From Rhodospirillales bacterium (GTDB lineage: Bacteria; Pseudomonadota; Alphaproteobacteria; Rhodospirillales; Casp-alpha2), in contig JABJOR010000023.1 in NCBI GenBank assembly GCA_018664265.1, positions 1-5,851 of the forward strand: a DNA stretch of 5,851 bases. The letters are read 5' to 3'. Below the pieces are notes generated by a model that saw only the letters and a list, made by a program, of their open reading frames with translations, did not search any database and was not told where the DNA came from. A program made the translations under genes and the position numbers. Below, one piece after another: positions 1 through 5,850 of this stretch; the stretch's first letter is position 1; each line of letters opens with the position of its first letter.

Positions 1-2
1 AG

Positions 3-677
3 GCCGCCAAGAAGCCCGATGGCGATCAGCAAGGCCCAGTCAATGCCGCGCGGCATGACCCAACCCTCAAAAGCCAGACCAACGCAAGCGACGACGATAC
101 CAAAAAGGGTGAAGTAAAAGGATATGACCGCGCCATGATCTGTGCGCCCCAGGACCCGAACCGTGAGCATGGCACAGGCCATGCAAGTGGCGGCGGCAAT
201 CGGATAGAGAACAGCAGAAGACAGAAGTCCCGATCCGGGCTGTACAACAATCAAGACGCCGATAAATCCGACTATAATGGCTATGGCTCTGTGCAATCCG
301 ATGCGTTCCCCCAAAATCGGGATAGCGAGCACCGTTGTCAGCAAGGGTGCGGCAAACAAAATGGTGACCACGTCTGCCAGCGGCAACACTGTATAGGATG
401 TAAAAACAAAGAACATTGCCAGCATCCCGACGCAGCCACGCAGGATATGCTTGAAAGGCTGCGCTGTTTTCAAGTGCCGAAAATTGCCCGTCTTCCACAG
501 GATCAACGTGATCGGAATCAACGCAAAGACGCAGCGAAAAAATAGCAGTTGGATAACCGGGTAACTGTCTGCCGTCCATTTGACAAACCCGTCCATCACG
601 GTGAAGACAATCGTGGACAAGAGTATCAGGTAGATACCTTGCAGTGAGGCCCCCTTGGATGATTGGTTCTCTGTCAA
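3..677 (-). CDS. EamA/DMT-family permease, N-terminal part, cut by left window edge
   Basis: This is an inner-membrane transporter of the drug/metabolite superfamily; the substrate (an amino acid, metabolite or drug) cannot be told from sequence. About 225 codons are visible and the frame is still open at the left edge. Family members are near 290-300 residues, so roughly the last quarter is missing. The protein is strongly hydrophobic, with successive membrane helices. The first EamA repeat opens with GIYLILLSTIVFTVMDGFVKW (residues 14-34) and contains LADVVTILFAAPLL and the PILGERIG signature; it ends at the QPG of residues 146-148. The second repeat then begins (LYPIAAATCMACAMLTVR). I chose TTG at 675-677 because an in-frame TAG (702-704) lies just upstream and this start keeps the whole first helix; the first ATG (594-596) would cut into that helix. 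The ribosome site is weak. It lies 57 bp downstream of the NTF2-like gene on the same strand, so co-transcription is plausible. Confidence 0.9.
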   Translation of the reverse strand, partial: MTENQSSKGASLQGIYLILLSTIVFTVMDGFVKWTADSYPVIQLLFFRCVFALIPITLILWKTGNFRHLKTAQPFKHILRGCVGMLAMFFVFTSYTVLPLADVVTILFAAPLLTTVLAIPILGERIGLHRAIAIIVGFIGVLIVVQPGSGLLSSAVLYPIAAATCMACAMLTVRVLGRTDHGAVISFYFTLFGIVVACVGLAFEGWVMPRGIDWALLIAIGLLGG

Positions 678-734
678 AATGGTTCTCGTTTCGGTGCAGG
701 TCTATCAGGAATTATGGAAGTACAGGCCAAATGG

Positions 735-1109
735 TCACTTGATATCCTGATAAATCTTGCTGGTAATCTTCCAGTCATCCTTAATTTTCAACAAATGGAA
801 ATGATTGACGTAATTCGTTCCAAGTTGATTGTCTTCCACGATGCCAGCGCTGGCTATGGAGCCAACGATTTGGATAAAAGAGATTTCCGCGCGGTAGTCT
901 TCACCGGAGTCTTTGGAGGAAGGGCTGGCTTCCAGCTCATCATAAAACGCTTGGGGTGTGCCAATATCCAGTTGCCCATCAACATATCCGGACATCATGG
1001 ATTGTTCATGAAACACAGATTTCAACAAGTCTGTATCCGCCGTGAAACTGGCTTTGATATAGTTCTCTAAAACCTGTCTGATTGCAGCATAATCCTTGGG
1101 TGATGGCAT
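735..1109 (-). CDS. NTF2-like / putative lumazine-binding family protein
   Basis: A small soluble protein of 124 residues with the fold of the NTF2-like superfamily, closest by eye to the putative lumazine-binding group (Pfam Lumazine_bd_2). Signs of the family are the N-terminal helix pair (AIRQVLENYIKASFTADTD, residues 9-27), the segment SVFHEQSMMSGYVDGQL with the MSGY-DG pattern at residues 39-45, the strand YRAEISFIQIVGSIASAGIVED (72-93), and the ending NYVNHFHLLKIKDDWKITSKIY (99-120), where the HFHLLK and DDW-I-SK pattern is typical. Such proteins may bind small ligands or act as enzymes, but their role is largely undefined and I assign no reaction. There is no signal peptide or membrane helix. 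The start is supported by AAGGA 8 bases upstream of the ATG. It is the first gene of a likely pair with the EamA permease downstream. Confidence 0.85.
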   Translation of the reverse strand: MPSPKDYAAIRQVLENYIKASFTADTDLLKSVFHEQSMMSGYVDGQLDIGTPQAFYDELEASPSSKDSGEDYRAEISFIQIVGSIASAGIVEDNQLGTNYVNHFHLLKIKDDWKITSKIYQDIK

Positions 1110-1117
1110 TTGATGTA

Positions 1118-1122
1118 TCCTT
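1118..1122 (-). promoter_or_regulatory. Ribosome binding site of the NTF2-like gene
   Basis: On the minus strand AAGGA stands 8 bases before the ATG at 1107-1109. This supports the chosen start for the NTF2-like gene. Confidence 0.6.
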
Positions 1123-1208
1123 GTTTTTGAAGTCTGGCGACACTTTTATCGACGATCAATTTATGACTGCCTGAATTGACAAAACAACCTGGTCGATAGC
1201 CTGTCAAC

Positions 1209-1230
1209 TTAATGTTCTTTTTAACGTTCT
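1209..1230. repeat. Short tandem direct repeat TTAATGTTCT / TTAACGTTCT
   Basis: Two 10-base units (1209-1218 and 1221-1230) differ at one position and are separated by TT, a 12-bp period. They lie in the 255-bp divergent region between the NTF2-like gene and the exonuclease gene, so they could be an operator for either. The same region holds opposed TTGACA hexamers (1176-1181 on plus, 1207-1202 on minus), neither with a good -10 partner at standard spacing, and an inverted pair TATCGAC/GTCGATA (1147-1153, 1192-1198). Nothing else in 1110-1364 looks like a gene. Function is inferred only. Confidence 0.3.
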
Positions 1231-1364
1231 AGGGCAGCATTGCTATCTTAATTTACAGGAGCTCCGAATTTCGGGGGCGCCTTAAATAATTGCCTTTATC
1301 GTTCACCTTCTTATCACTAATAATTAAGGAATGTGTCCTCAAATTTTTTAATAATGAAACCATT

Positions 1365-1868
1365 ATGCCAATCTTTACAGCCATCGACTTTGAAACTGCT
1401 GATTATAAACGTGATAGCGCATGTGCTGTTGCGACTGTCACTGTTGATAACAACGATATTGTTCATCGTTATACCCAGTTGCTTCGTCCGCCTCGTTCAA
1501 AATTTGTTTTCACGTACATTCACGGTATAACCTGGGAAGATGTTCAGGGTAGCCCGACCTTTGCGGAAGCATGGCCTGAGCTTGAGGCGATCATTGAGCG
1601 TAGTGATTTCATGGTCGCGCACAATGCACCGTTTGATAAAGGTGTCCTGAATAAGTGCTGTGAAGTTGCCGGGATTATAACACCGGATAAAAGGTTTAGC
1701 TGCACCGTTAAGGCAGCACGCGTAGCTTGGCAGGATTTACCGTCTCATAAGCTTAATGTTGTCAGTGATCATCTGGGCATCGCATTACAACACCATGATG
1801 CTGCATCCGACGCGGAAGCTTGCGCCAAGATCGCGATTGCAGCTATGGAGCTTGGAGTTTCATTGTAA
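1365..1868 (+). CDS. DEDDh-family 3'-5' exonuclease (DnaQ/epsilon-like)
   Basis: A stand-alone exonuclease domain of 167 residues, of the fold found in DNA polymerase III epsilon and RNase T. It is expected to remove nucleotides from DNA or RNA 3' ends with two metal ions. All three exonuclease motifs are intact: Exo I is AIDFET with D8 and E10; Exo II is VAHNAPFDKGVL with D91; Exo III is HHDAASDAEA with H144 and D149, the five-residue spacing of the DEDDh class. There is no polymerase, BRCT or helicase fusion, and the chain is much shorter than the replicative epsilon subunit (about 240), so it is probably an accessory or repair nuclease. I chose ATG 1365 because the protein then begins directly at the first strand (MPIFTAIDFET). 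The in-frame TTG at 1290 adds an AT-rich stretch with no family match. The ribosome site is weak. It converges on the NnrU gene with a 20-bp gap. Confidence 0.92.
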   Translation: MPIFTAIDFETADYKRDSACAVATVTVDNNDIVHRYTQLLRPPRSKFVFTYIHGITWEDVQGSPTFAEAWPELEAIIERSDFMVAHNAPFDKGVLNKCCEVAGIITPDKRFSCTVKAARVAWQDLPSHKLNVVSDHLGIALQHHDAASDAEACAKIAIAAMELGVSL

Positions 1869-1888
1869 TGCAGCATGCACTGCGAACT

Positions 1889-2440
1889 CTAGTAAGTTGC
1901 TGCAACCCCGAACAAGAATTCATGCCCCCAAAGCACGGCAGCAAACAATACAACACCGATGCCTACAGCAATGAAGTCATGCATGCTCTTGGCTGAGTTG
2001 TAATCAGGAAGTTTGCCTCTTCGGATAGAAGATATGATTGAGAACAAGGAAAACAGGGCGAAGGAGCCGAATAAGTAAAGAGAGGCGCGATCCCCGTTAG
2101 AAACCAGATGGACTAGCGCCCAAAGTAAGACGCCTAGCATCATGGGGTGTTTGAGCGTTTTGCGGATATGGCCTTTTAATTCTGCAGCAACCTGCAGGAT
2201 GAAGACGATCGGCATGACTGTTAACGTCAAATGGCTGGCCCAAATCGGCGATGTCCATAGTTCCTGATATTCCATGCGGGTGTAACCCACACCGATGAGT
2301 ATCAGCCCAATGAATGCGATAAGAGAATAAGCCCCTTTGTAAGCGTTCTCGCCCATACGGCCGATTAATCGCTTACGCACGTTGGGCAGTGATGGAATAA
2401 AATGCAGTCCAAAAAAAAGTCCAATGCCGAACCAAATCAT
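1889..2440 (-). CDS. NnrU-family integral membrane protein
   Basis: A 183-residue membrane protein of the NnrU family. The name comes from a gene linked to nitric oxide and nitrite reduction in denitrifying alphaproteobacteria, but the family is broad, and plant zeta-carotene isomerase (Z-ISO), a haem-containing enzyme, is a relative. About six membrane helices are visible, near residues 2-18, 37-54, 68-87, 100-113, 119-138 and 155-178. Family marks are FFGLHFIP (H13), the GENAYKGAYSL motif (30-40), KHPMMLG (H98) and the strong signature LVHLVSNGDRASLYLFGS (109-126). The histidines could be haem ligands, which is inference. The ATG is supported by AAGGGGA 7 bases upstream. It is the third gene behind paraslipin and NfeD, 80 bp after the NfeD stop. 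No denitrification genes are visible in the window, so a role in NO metabolism is not supported here. Confidence 0.88.
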   Translation of the reverse strand: MIWFGIGLFFGLHFIPSLPNVRKRLIGRMGENAYKGAYSLIAFIGLILIGVGYTRMEYQELWTSPIWASHLTLTVMPIVFILQVAAELKGHIRKTLKHPMMLGVLLWALVHLVSNGDRASLYLFGSFALFSLFSIISSIRRGKLPDYNSAKSMHDFIAVGIGVVLFAAVLWGHEFLFGVAATY

Positions 2441-2447
2441 TTTGTGT

Positions 2448-2454
2448 TCCCCTT
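2448..2454 (-). promoter_or_regulatory. Ribosome binding site of the NnrU-family gene
   Basis: The minus strand reads AAGGGGA, 7 bases ahead of the ATG at 2438-2440. This is a strong purine-rich site, so the NnrU protein can be translated independently of the upstream NfeD gene. Confidence 0.6.
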
Positions 2455-2520
2455 CGTATCACTGCAAATTAAGTAAGGTGTCTCCAGAACTTGCCCCCCG
2501 AATTTTAATGTCCACCTGGC

Positions 2521-2823
2521 CTAATAATTGTTTACGTCAGGTTCGTCTTTTTGGTTGCGTTGAAAGAAGTATTTCAACAGGCCAACGGATACCATTGACA
2601 AGATGGCAAACCAAAAAATGACAACTTTCCAGTCAGAGAACAGAACAATTGGGCCAAAGACTTCATTATTGTCGACATAAACAAGGGCGGACATAATTAA
2701 TGCGGCTATGCCGATTGGGAGTACAAAAAAGTTAAAGCCGAGGAAGACGTCTCCTATTATCAGGATGAGGCCGAGTATGATCCAGACCTCGGTAACGTAA
2801 GACCAGTAATTTAATGCATCCAT
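2521..2823 (-). CDS. NfeD-like membrane protein, short form without the C-terminal OB-fold
   Basis: A 100-residue membrane protein, the expected partner of the SPFH protein encoded just upstream; the pair resembles E. coli qmcA-ybbJ. Three hydrophobic helices lie near residues 13-30, 32-50 and 66-84. The first holds the family pattern WIILGLILIIGDVFLGFNFF, with an acidic residue at the helix end. NfeD proteins of this class usually have about 140-150 residues and end in a soluble beta-barrel (OB-fold). Here the chain stops after a charged tail (QRNQKDEPDVNNY), so that domain is missing. I chose ATG 2823 because it follows the SPFH stop by 4 bases and has AAAGGG 8 bases upstream; the TTG at 2844 would overlap SPFH. 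Reading past the TAG gives 27 more sense codons to a TGA that overlaps the NnrU start as ATGA, which hints at a longer ancestral gene. Confidence 0.82.
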   Translation of the reverse strand: MDALNYWSYVTEVWIILGLILIIGDVFLGFNFFVLPIGIAALIMSALVYVDNNEVFGPIVLFSDWKVVIFWFAILSMVSVGLLKYFFQRNQKDEPDVNNY

Positions 2824-2827
2824 CCGA

Positions 2828-3757
2828 TTAGCCCTTTGTTCCAAAACTTTCCATTAAAACCTGCAATGAGCCAATCGACTTGGTGATATCCGAGGGCATG
2901 ATGACAGTTTTGCTGCTGGAGCTGGAGGCCACGGCTGCCATGGCATCAACCTGGCGTTTCATGATTTCAAAATTAACAGCACCTTGCCCGTTTTCATTAA
3001 TTGCAGCAGCGACCAGACGCGTCTGTTCTGCATCGGCTTCTGCTTTGATCTTGACGGCGTAAGCATCGGCATCGGCCGTAACACGGACAGCATCAGCTAA
3101 CCTTTCAGCTTCAAAAAATTTGGCTTCGGCGTTCAGTTCTACGGAGCGTTTTTCGCCTTCCGCGCGGGCAATTGAGGCGCGCTTTTCACGCTCTGCATTG
3201 AGCTGTTGGCGTTGAGAATCCTTGGTCTTTTCATCAATGATAACATCAGTGATTTCTGTTCTGGTAATTTCAATGCCCCAGATTTCAGCGGCTTCTTGCA
3301 GGTTTTTTGCAATTTCAGCGCTCATTTTCTCACGTGAGGACTGAAGTTCATCAAGTTCAAGTTTACCCGCAGCTGAACGCACGATTGATGTGGCCGCTGT
3401 GTGAAGAGCGCCATTGATATCGCGGATACGGTAGACACTGCGACTGGCATCCAGAACGCGGAAGAAAACAGTGGCTTCCAAGCCAACTTCAACATTGTCA
3501 CGGGTAATGACAGAAATTGAAAACTCTGCCAGTTGGCGTTCAAGAACAGAGACCCGGTGAGCAACACGATCCAGAAAAGGAACAATAAAATTCAATCCTG
3601 CATTAAGGGTTTTGGTGTATTTGCCAAACCGCTCAATGACATAGACATCAGACTGGGGGACAAGCTTTGCTCCCTTGTAAATAATCACGACAGCCAAAAA
3701 GGAAAACAGGATCGGAACAATATTTGCCAACCCGACCATTGCGATATAGTCACCCAT
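2828..3757 (-). CDS. SPFH/band-7 membrane scaffold protein, paraslipin (QmcA-like)
   Basis: A 309-residue member of the stomatin/prohibitin/flotillin/HflK-C superfamily. These proteins oligomerise on the inner membrane and organise lipid domains or membrane proteins; the exact client here is unknown. One N-terminal membrane helix (about residues 8-27) is followed by the SPFH domain (about 29-190), with KLVPQSDVYVIERFGKY, LNAGLNFIVPFLDRV and WGIEITRTEITDV as typical blocks. A long alanine- and glutamate-rich coiled coil follows (about 190-265). The ending SSSSSKTVIMPSDI and a short helix matches the family C-terminus. Length agrees with E. coli QmcA (about 305). The ATG at 3757 has AGGAG 8 bases upstream; an upstream in-frame TTG (3856) would add an unlikely extension across the promoter region. 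The NfeD gene begins 4 bases after its stop, indicating translational coupling. Confidence 0.93.
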   Translation of the reverse strand: MGDYIAMVGLANIVPILFSFLAVVIIYKGAKLVPQSDVYVIERFGKYTKTLNAGLNFIVPFLDRVAHRVSVLERQLAEFSISVITRDNVEVGLEATVFFRVLDASRSVYRIRDINGALHTAATSIVRSAAGKLELDELQSSREKMSAEIAKNLQEAAEIWGIEITRTEITDVIIDEKTKDSQRQQLNAEREKRASIARAEGEKRSVELNAEAKFFEAERLADAVRVTADADAYAVKIKAEADAEQTRLVAAAINENGQGAVNFEIMKRQVDAMAAVASSSSSKTVIMPSDITKSIGSLQVLMESFGTKG

Positions 3758-3765
3758 TATTCGAT

Positions 3766-3770
3766 CTCCT
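3766..3770 (-). promoter_or_regulatory. Ribosome binding site deciding the paraslipin start
   Basis: The minus strand reads AGGAG, 8 bases before the ATG at 3755-3757. It is a near-ideal site and rules in favour of the 309-residue product over the longer frame beginning at TTG 3856. Confidence 0.7.
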
Positions 3771-3793
3771 AAAAATACACCCTTAATTGGATG

Positions 3794-3806
3794 ATTATAT
3801 ATTATA
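3794..3806 (-). promoter_or_regulatory. Candidate promoter -10 region of the SPFH-NfeD-NnrU operon
   Basis: On the minus strand two perfect TATAAT hexamers occur 7 bases apart (3806-3801 and 3799-3794), 37-49 bases ahead of the paraslipin start. The -35 sides are poor (for example CTTACG 17 bases upstream of the proximal copy). A direct repeat GTAAGT (3818-3823 and 3831-3836) lies where a regulator could bind. The hexamers are directly visible; their use as a promoter is inferred. Confidence 0.4.
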
Positions 3807-3891
3807 GGTTGAGGTACGTAAGTTACAGCGGTAAGTGATGCAGAGCCTTGTTCCAACTTAAAAATTTATTGTGATTACATTGAGTTGATAG

Positions 3892-4710
3892 ATGGCTTGT
3901 CAGAAGCCTTTGCATATGAAATATGAAGGGATGACAAACTGTCTAGGTGTTGGTGAATATTTAAAGCGGTCATTAAATTCAATTGTTGCCATTATTACGA
4001 TGGCAAGCCTTCTCAATATTCCTATTGAAGCTCAAGCTCAAACCAAAACTTATATTGCTTCTCTTGCTGTTATGCCGCAATCAGCAGAGATTGCTGATGA
4101 TGGCTCTCTTACGGGGGCTTACGTTGAACTTATTCGTGCCCTGGATCATTTAACCAATATCAGAACAGAAATGAACATTGTGCCGTTCAAACGTTCTGTC
4201 CGGAATTTAATTCTTGGAGAGGCTGATTATCATATTCCACTTATCCGAATTCCCGGTGTGGATATGAAACAACTTCCTTATGCCTTTTCCACAGATACAT
4301 TGTTTCAGGTACCGTTTGTCCTTTATACCAATAAAAATTCTCCTGTAGATATCGAAAATCTTAGTGAACATTCCATAATCACAGATTCTGCACATATAGA
4401 TTTTTTCCCATTTCCTGTAGAGGGGTTATCCTGTCTTCCCTGTGCGATCAGGATGGTCGATATGGGGAGGGTGGATGGGTTCATTTTTGCTCAAAACGAA
4501 ATTGACCCGATTATCAAAGAATTGGAACTCACGAACGTCCATCGACAGCTCTATAAAAACTTTGATGTTAAAATCCTGATACCCAAAGGTGAAAATGGTC
4601 AGGAAATTGATGAGTATTTCAAATCGGGAATAAAGATTTTGAAAGAACGAGGAGAGTACAGCAAACTTTTGGCTCCTGTTCTGTCTCCTTATCAGGAATG
4701 GCAACCATAG
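3892..4710 (+). CDS. Periplasmic solute-binding protein, SBP family 3-like
   Basis: A 272-residue secreted protein resembling amino-acid-type substrate-binding proteins (Pfam SBP_bac_3). The N-terminus has a basic stretch (YLKRS, 23-27), a hydrophobic core (residues 30-45) and an A-Q-A site with cleavage after about residue 49. Mature-domain marks are the GSLTGAYVELIRAL segment (71-84), PFKRSVRNLILGEADYHIPL (98-117) and the second-lobe motif MGRVDGFIFAQNEID (191-205), with a C-terminal helix KILKERGEYSKLL (248-260). A CxxC pair (C181, C184) could form a periplasmic disulfide. The start is uncertain: ATG 3892, 3916 and 3931 are all in frame, none has a strong ribosome site, and the n-region from 3892 is unusually long. 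There is no permease or ATPase gene next to it, so its transport partner or sensory role is unknown. Three rows counted by hand gave about 39% GC, lower than neighbouring genes. Confidence 0.8.
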   Translation: MACQKPLHMKYEGMTNCLGVGEYLKRSLNSIVAIITMASLLNIPIEAQAQTKTYIASLAVMPQSAEIADDGSLTGAYVELIRALDHLTNIRTEMNIVPFKRSVRNLILGEADYHIPLIRIPGVDMKQLPYAFSTDTLFQVPFVLYTNKNSPVDIENLSEHSIITDSAHIDFFPFPVEGLSCLPCAIRMVDMGRVDGFIFAQNEIDPIIKELELTNVHRQLYKNFDVKILIPKGENGQEIDEYFKSGIKILKERGEYSKLLAPVLSPYQEWQP

Positions 4711-4731
4711 ATTAATAAATTGAATACTTAG

Positions 4732-4775
4732 GTTCAGTAGAAATAAATATCTATTTCCTGTCATAAAACTTGAAC
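4732..4775. terminator. Weak nested hairpin between convergent genes, possible terminator
   Basis: GAAATA (4740-4745) pairs with TATTTC (4752-4757) around a 6-base loop. CAG and CTG extend the stem across a 2-base bulge, and GTTCA/TGAAC (4732-4736, 4771-4775) form an outer arm. It sits between the solute-binding protein stop and the LysR stop, where a bidirectional terminator would be expected. The stem is AT-rich and no clean U-run follows on either strand, so support is poor. Confidence 0.2.
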
Positions 4776-4807
4776 TCAGAAACTCTCCTATCCCTCAACA
4801 TCGGGTG

Positions 4808-5776
4808 TTAATTTGGGCTGCCAACCGTTTTCTGTTTGCCTGTTTTGTGTAATGCTTGATGATCAGTGTGTTGTTCATTGAATTTATCCATTTCACTGCG
4901 AAGCCACGCTTTGACTGTTACCATGACGGCGTTTTCAGGTGTAAGGGTGCTTTGCACGATCACATACTCTCCAGCTGGAGACTCGATATCTGAAACACGG
5001 ACCAAACGATTTGCTGCCAATGAATCAGCTGCTTCAACATCGTCCAGAAGGGCAACACCCTGACCTGCTTCAGCAGCAAGTAATGTTAAATAACTTTGTG
5101 AAAATTTTGGCCCAGGTAATGGATTATCCGTTTTCACTCCGGTAATATCAAACCAGGTTCGCCACCAATCCCTGTCTTCGCCATGAAGAAGCGTGTGTTT
5201 TAGGATATCCTCAACCTTATTAATGGGTATGGTTTCAAGTAAATTCGGGCTGCAGACAGGAAATGCAGATACAGTGGAAAGGCATTCCACAACCACCTCG
5301 GATTGTTTGATAGTTTCCCCCGGTTCAACATATTGGATTGCTGCTTGGGCTTCATCCTGGCGGGGGTCGAGATCTCCGTATTCTGTGATAACATCAAGCT
5401 CTATCTCAGGATGACGTTCCGAAAAATTACCGAGACGCGGTACCAACCATACCGCAGCAAATTGCGGGTCAACCTTGATGCTTAATTGGTTTTTTTCAAC
5501 CAGGGTTTTGAGATCTCTTGTCTGGGCGTCAAGTTGATCAAACATTTTCGTTAGAAATGTGCTGTAGCGCCCATTCGTATCGATTAGCTCTACACGTCCC
5601 GGCATGCGTTTGAACAGGCGCGTGCCAAACCACTCCTCAAGGGCACGGATTTGGTGGCTTATGGCAGCGTGTGTTACATGGAGTTCATCACCTGCGAGGC
5701 TAAAACTACCATGTCGTGCTGCTGCTTCAAAAGCCCGAAGAGCGTTCAGGGATGGTAGTTGTCGAGCCAATTTCAT
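4808..5776 (-). CDS. LysR-family transcriptional regulator, GcvA type
   Basis: A 322-residue DNA-binding regulator. The N-terminus LPSLNALRAFEAAARHGSFS and following helix-turn-helix (about residues 24-44, with VTHAAISHQIRALEEWFG) are typical of the GcvA subgroup of LysR proteins. The effector-binding domain spans about residues 90-300 and includes DPQFAAVWLVPRLGNFSERHPEIEL and the GQGVALLDDVEAA segment; the ligand cannot be predicted. A charged tail of about 22 residues after the last domain helix makes it slightly longer than the usual 300-305. The ATG is abutted directly by AAGGA, so initiation may instead use TTG 5768-5770 (codon 3), which has 6-base spacing and would give an N-terminus of the usual GcvA length. 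The gene converges on the solute-binding protein and diverges from an unseen gene to the right. The palindrome upstream is a likely operator, possibly also autoregulatory. Confidence 0.95.
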   Translation of the reverse strand: MKLARQLPSLNALRAFEAAARHGSFSLAGDELHVTHAAISHQIRALEEWFGTRLFKRMPGRVELIDTNGRYSTFLTKMFDQLDAQTRDLKTLVEKNQLSIKVDPQFAAVWLVPRLGNFSERHPEIELDVITEYGDLDPRQDEAQAAIQYVEPGETIKQSEVVVECLSTVSAFPVCSPNLLETIPINKVEDILKHTLLHGEDRDWWRTWFDITGVKTDNPLPGPKFSQSYLTLLAAEAGQGVALLDDVEAADSLAANRLVRVSDIESPAGEYVIVQSTLTPENAVMVTVKAWLRSEMDKFNEQHTDHQALHKTGKQKTVGSPN

Positions 5777-5781
5777 TCCTT
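5777..5781 (-). promoter_or_regulatory. Ribosome binding site of the LysR gene, abutting the ATG
   Basis: AAGGA on the minus strand touches the ATG with no spacer, which is poor for initiation at that codon. The same site stands 6 bases from the in-frame TTG at 5768-5770, making that codon a credible true start. Confidence 0.5.
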
Positions 5782-5785
5782 GTTG

Positions 5786-5804
5786 GTGTTAGAAATTCTA
5801 ACAC
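5786..5804. promoter_or_regulatory. 19-bp perfect inverted repeat, likely LysR-type operator
   Basis: GTGTTAGAAATTCTAACAC has 9-bp perfect arms around one central base, and its core TTAGAAATTCTAA fits the LysR T-N11-A rule. It lies 10-28 bases upstream of the LysR ATG and about 40 bases before a plus-strand TATAAT. That places it near -62 of the predicted divergent start site, the usual LysR recognition position. It is therefore the likely binding site of the adjacent regulator, which may also repress its own gene from here. Confidence 0.7.
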
Positions 5805-5814
5805 GGTGGTTAAA

Positions 5815-5826
5815 AAATGATCATTT
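5815..5826. repeat. 12-bp perfect palindrome AAATGATCATTT
   Basis: A perfect palindrome centred 25-26 bp to the right of the LysR-type inverted repeat. It covers the expected -35 region of the predicted rightward promoter. It may be a second, activation-type site for the LysR protein or simply AT-rich sequence; it lacks similarity to the 19-bp repeat. Confidence 0.35.
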
Positions 5827-5844
5827 GTCAACAACCCAAGCAAA

Positions 5845-5850
5845 TATAAT
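5845..5850 (+). promoter_or_regulatory. TATAAT -10 hexamer of a predicted divergent gene beyond the right edge
   Basis: A perfect -10 consensus ends one base before the window edge. The nearest -35-like hexamer, TTGTCA (5825-5830), is only 14 bases away, so the -35 is poor. That is usual for promoters needing an activator. The target gene is not visible. Confidence 0.45.

Noticed and set aside
67..579. A 170-codon minus-strand open frame and a 136-codon plus-strand frame (135-545) over the permease
   Set aside because: Both are shadows. The correct minus-strand frame, open to the left edge, gives a clean hydrophobic EamA protein, whereas these give arginine-, cysteine- and histidine-rich nonsense.
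663..1070. 135-codon plus-strand open frame opposite the NTF2-like gene
   Set aside because: It overlaps a recognisable family protein on the other strand and has no family features of its own.
1176..1207. Opposed TTGACA hexamers as a pair of promoters
   Set aside because: Neither hexamer has a credible -10 at 16-18 bases, so I do not call promoters there.
1214..1229. LexA (SOS) box
   Set aside because: The spacing between the two GTTC units is 8 rather than the required 7 bases.
1264..1277. Small GC-rich hairpin CTCCGA/TCGGGG near 1262-1276
   Set aside because: The loop is only three bases, one pair is G-U and no T-run follows; it is not positioned after a gene end.
1331..1351. Six-codon leader open frame ahead of the exonuclease
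   Set aside because: A preceding AAGGA is visible, but the spacer to its ATG is zero and such tiny frames arise often by chance; not listed as a gene.
1290..1364. N-terminal extension of the exonuclease from TTG 1290
   Set aside because: The extra 25 residues come from AT-rich DNA and precede a protein that already begins at its first beta strand at ATG 1365.
1869..1888. Terminator between the convergent exonuclease and NnrU genes
   Set aside because: GCAG/CTGC around CATGCA makes only a 4-bp stem and no U-run follows on either strand.
3758..3856. 33-residue extension of the paraslipin from TTG 3856
   Set aside because: It would cover the probable promoter, while ATG 3757 has an ideal AGGAG and gives the family's normal length.
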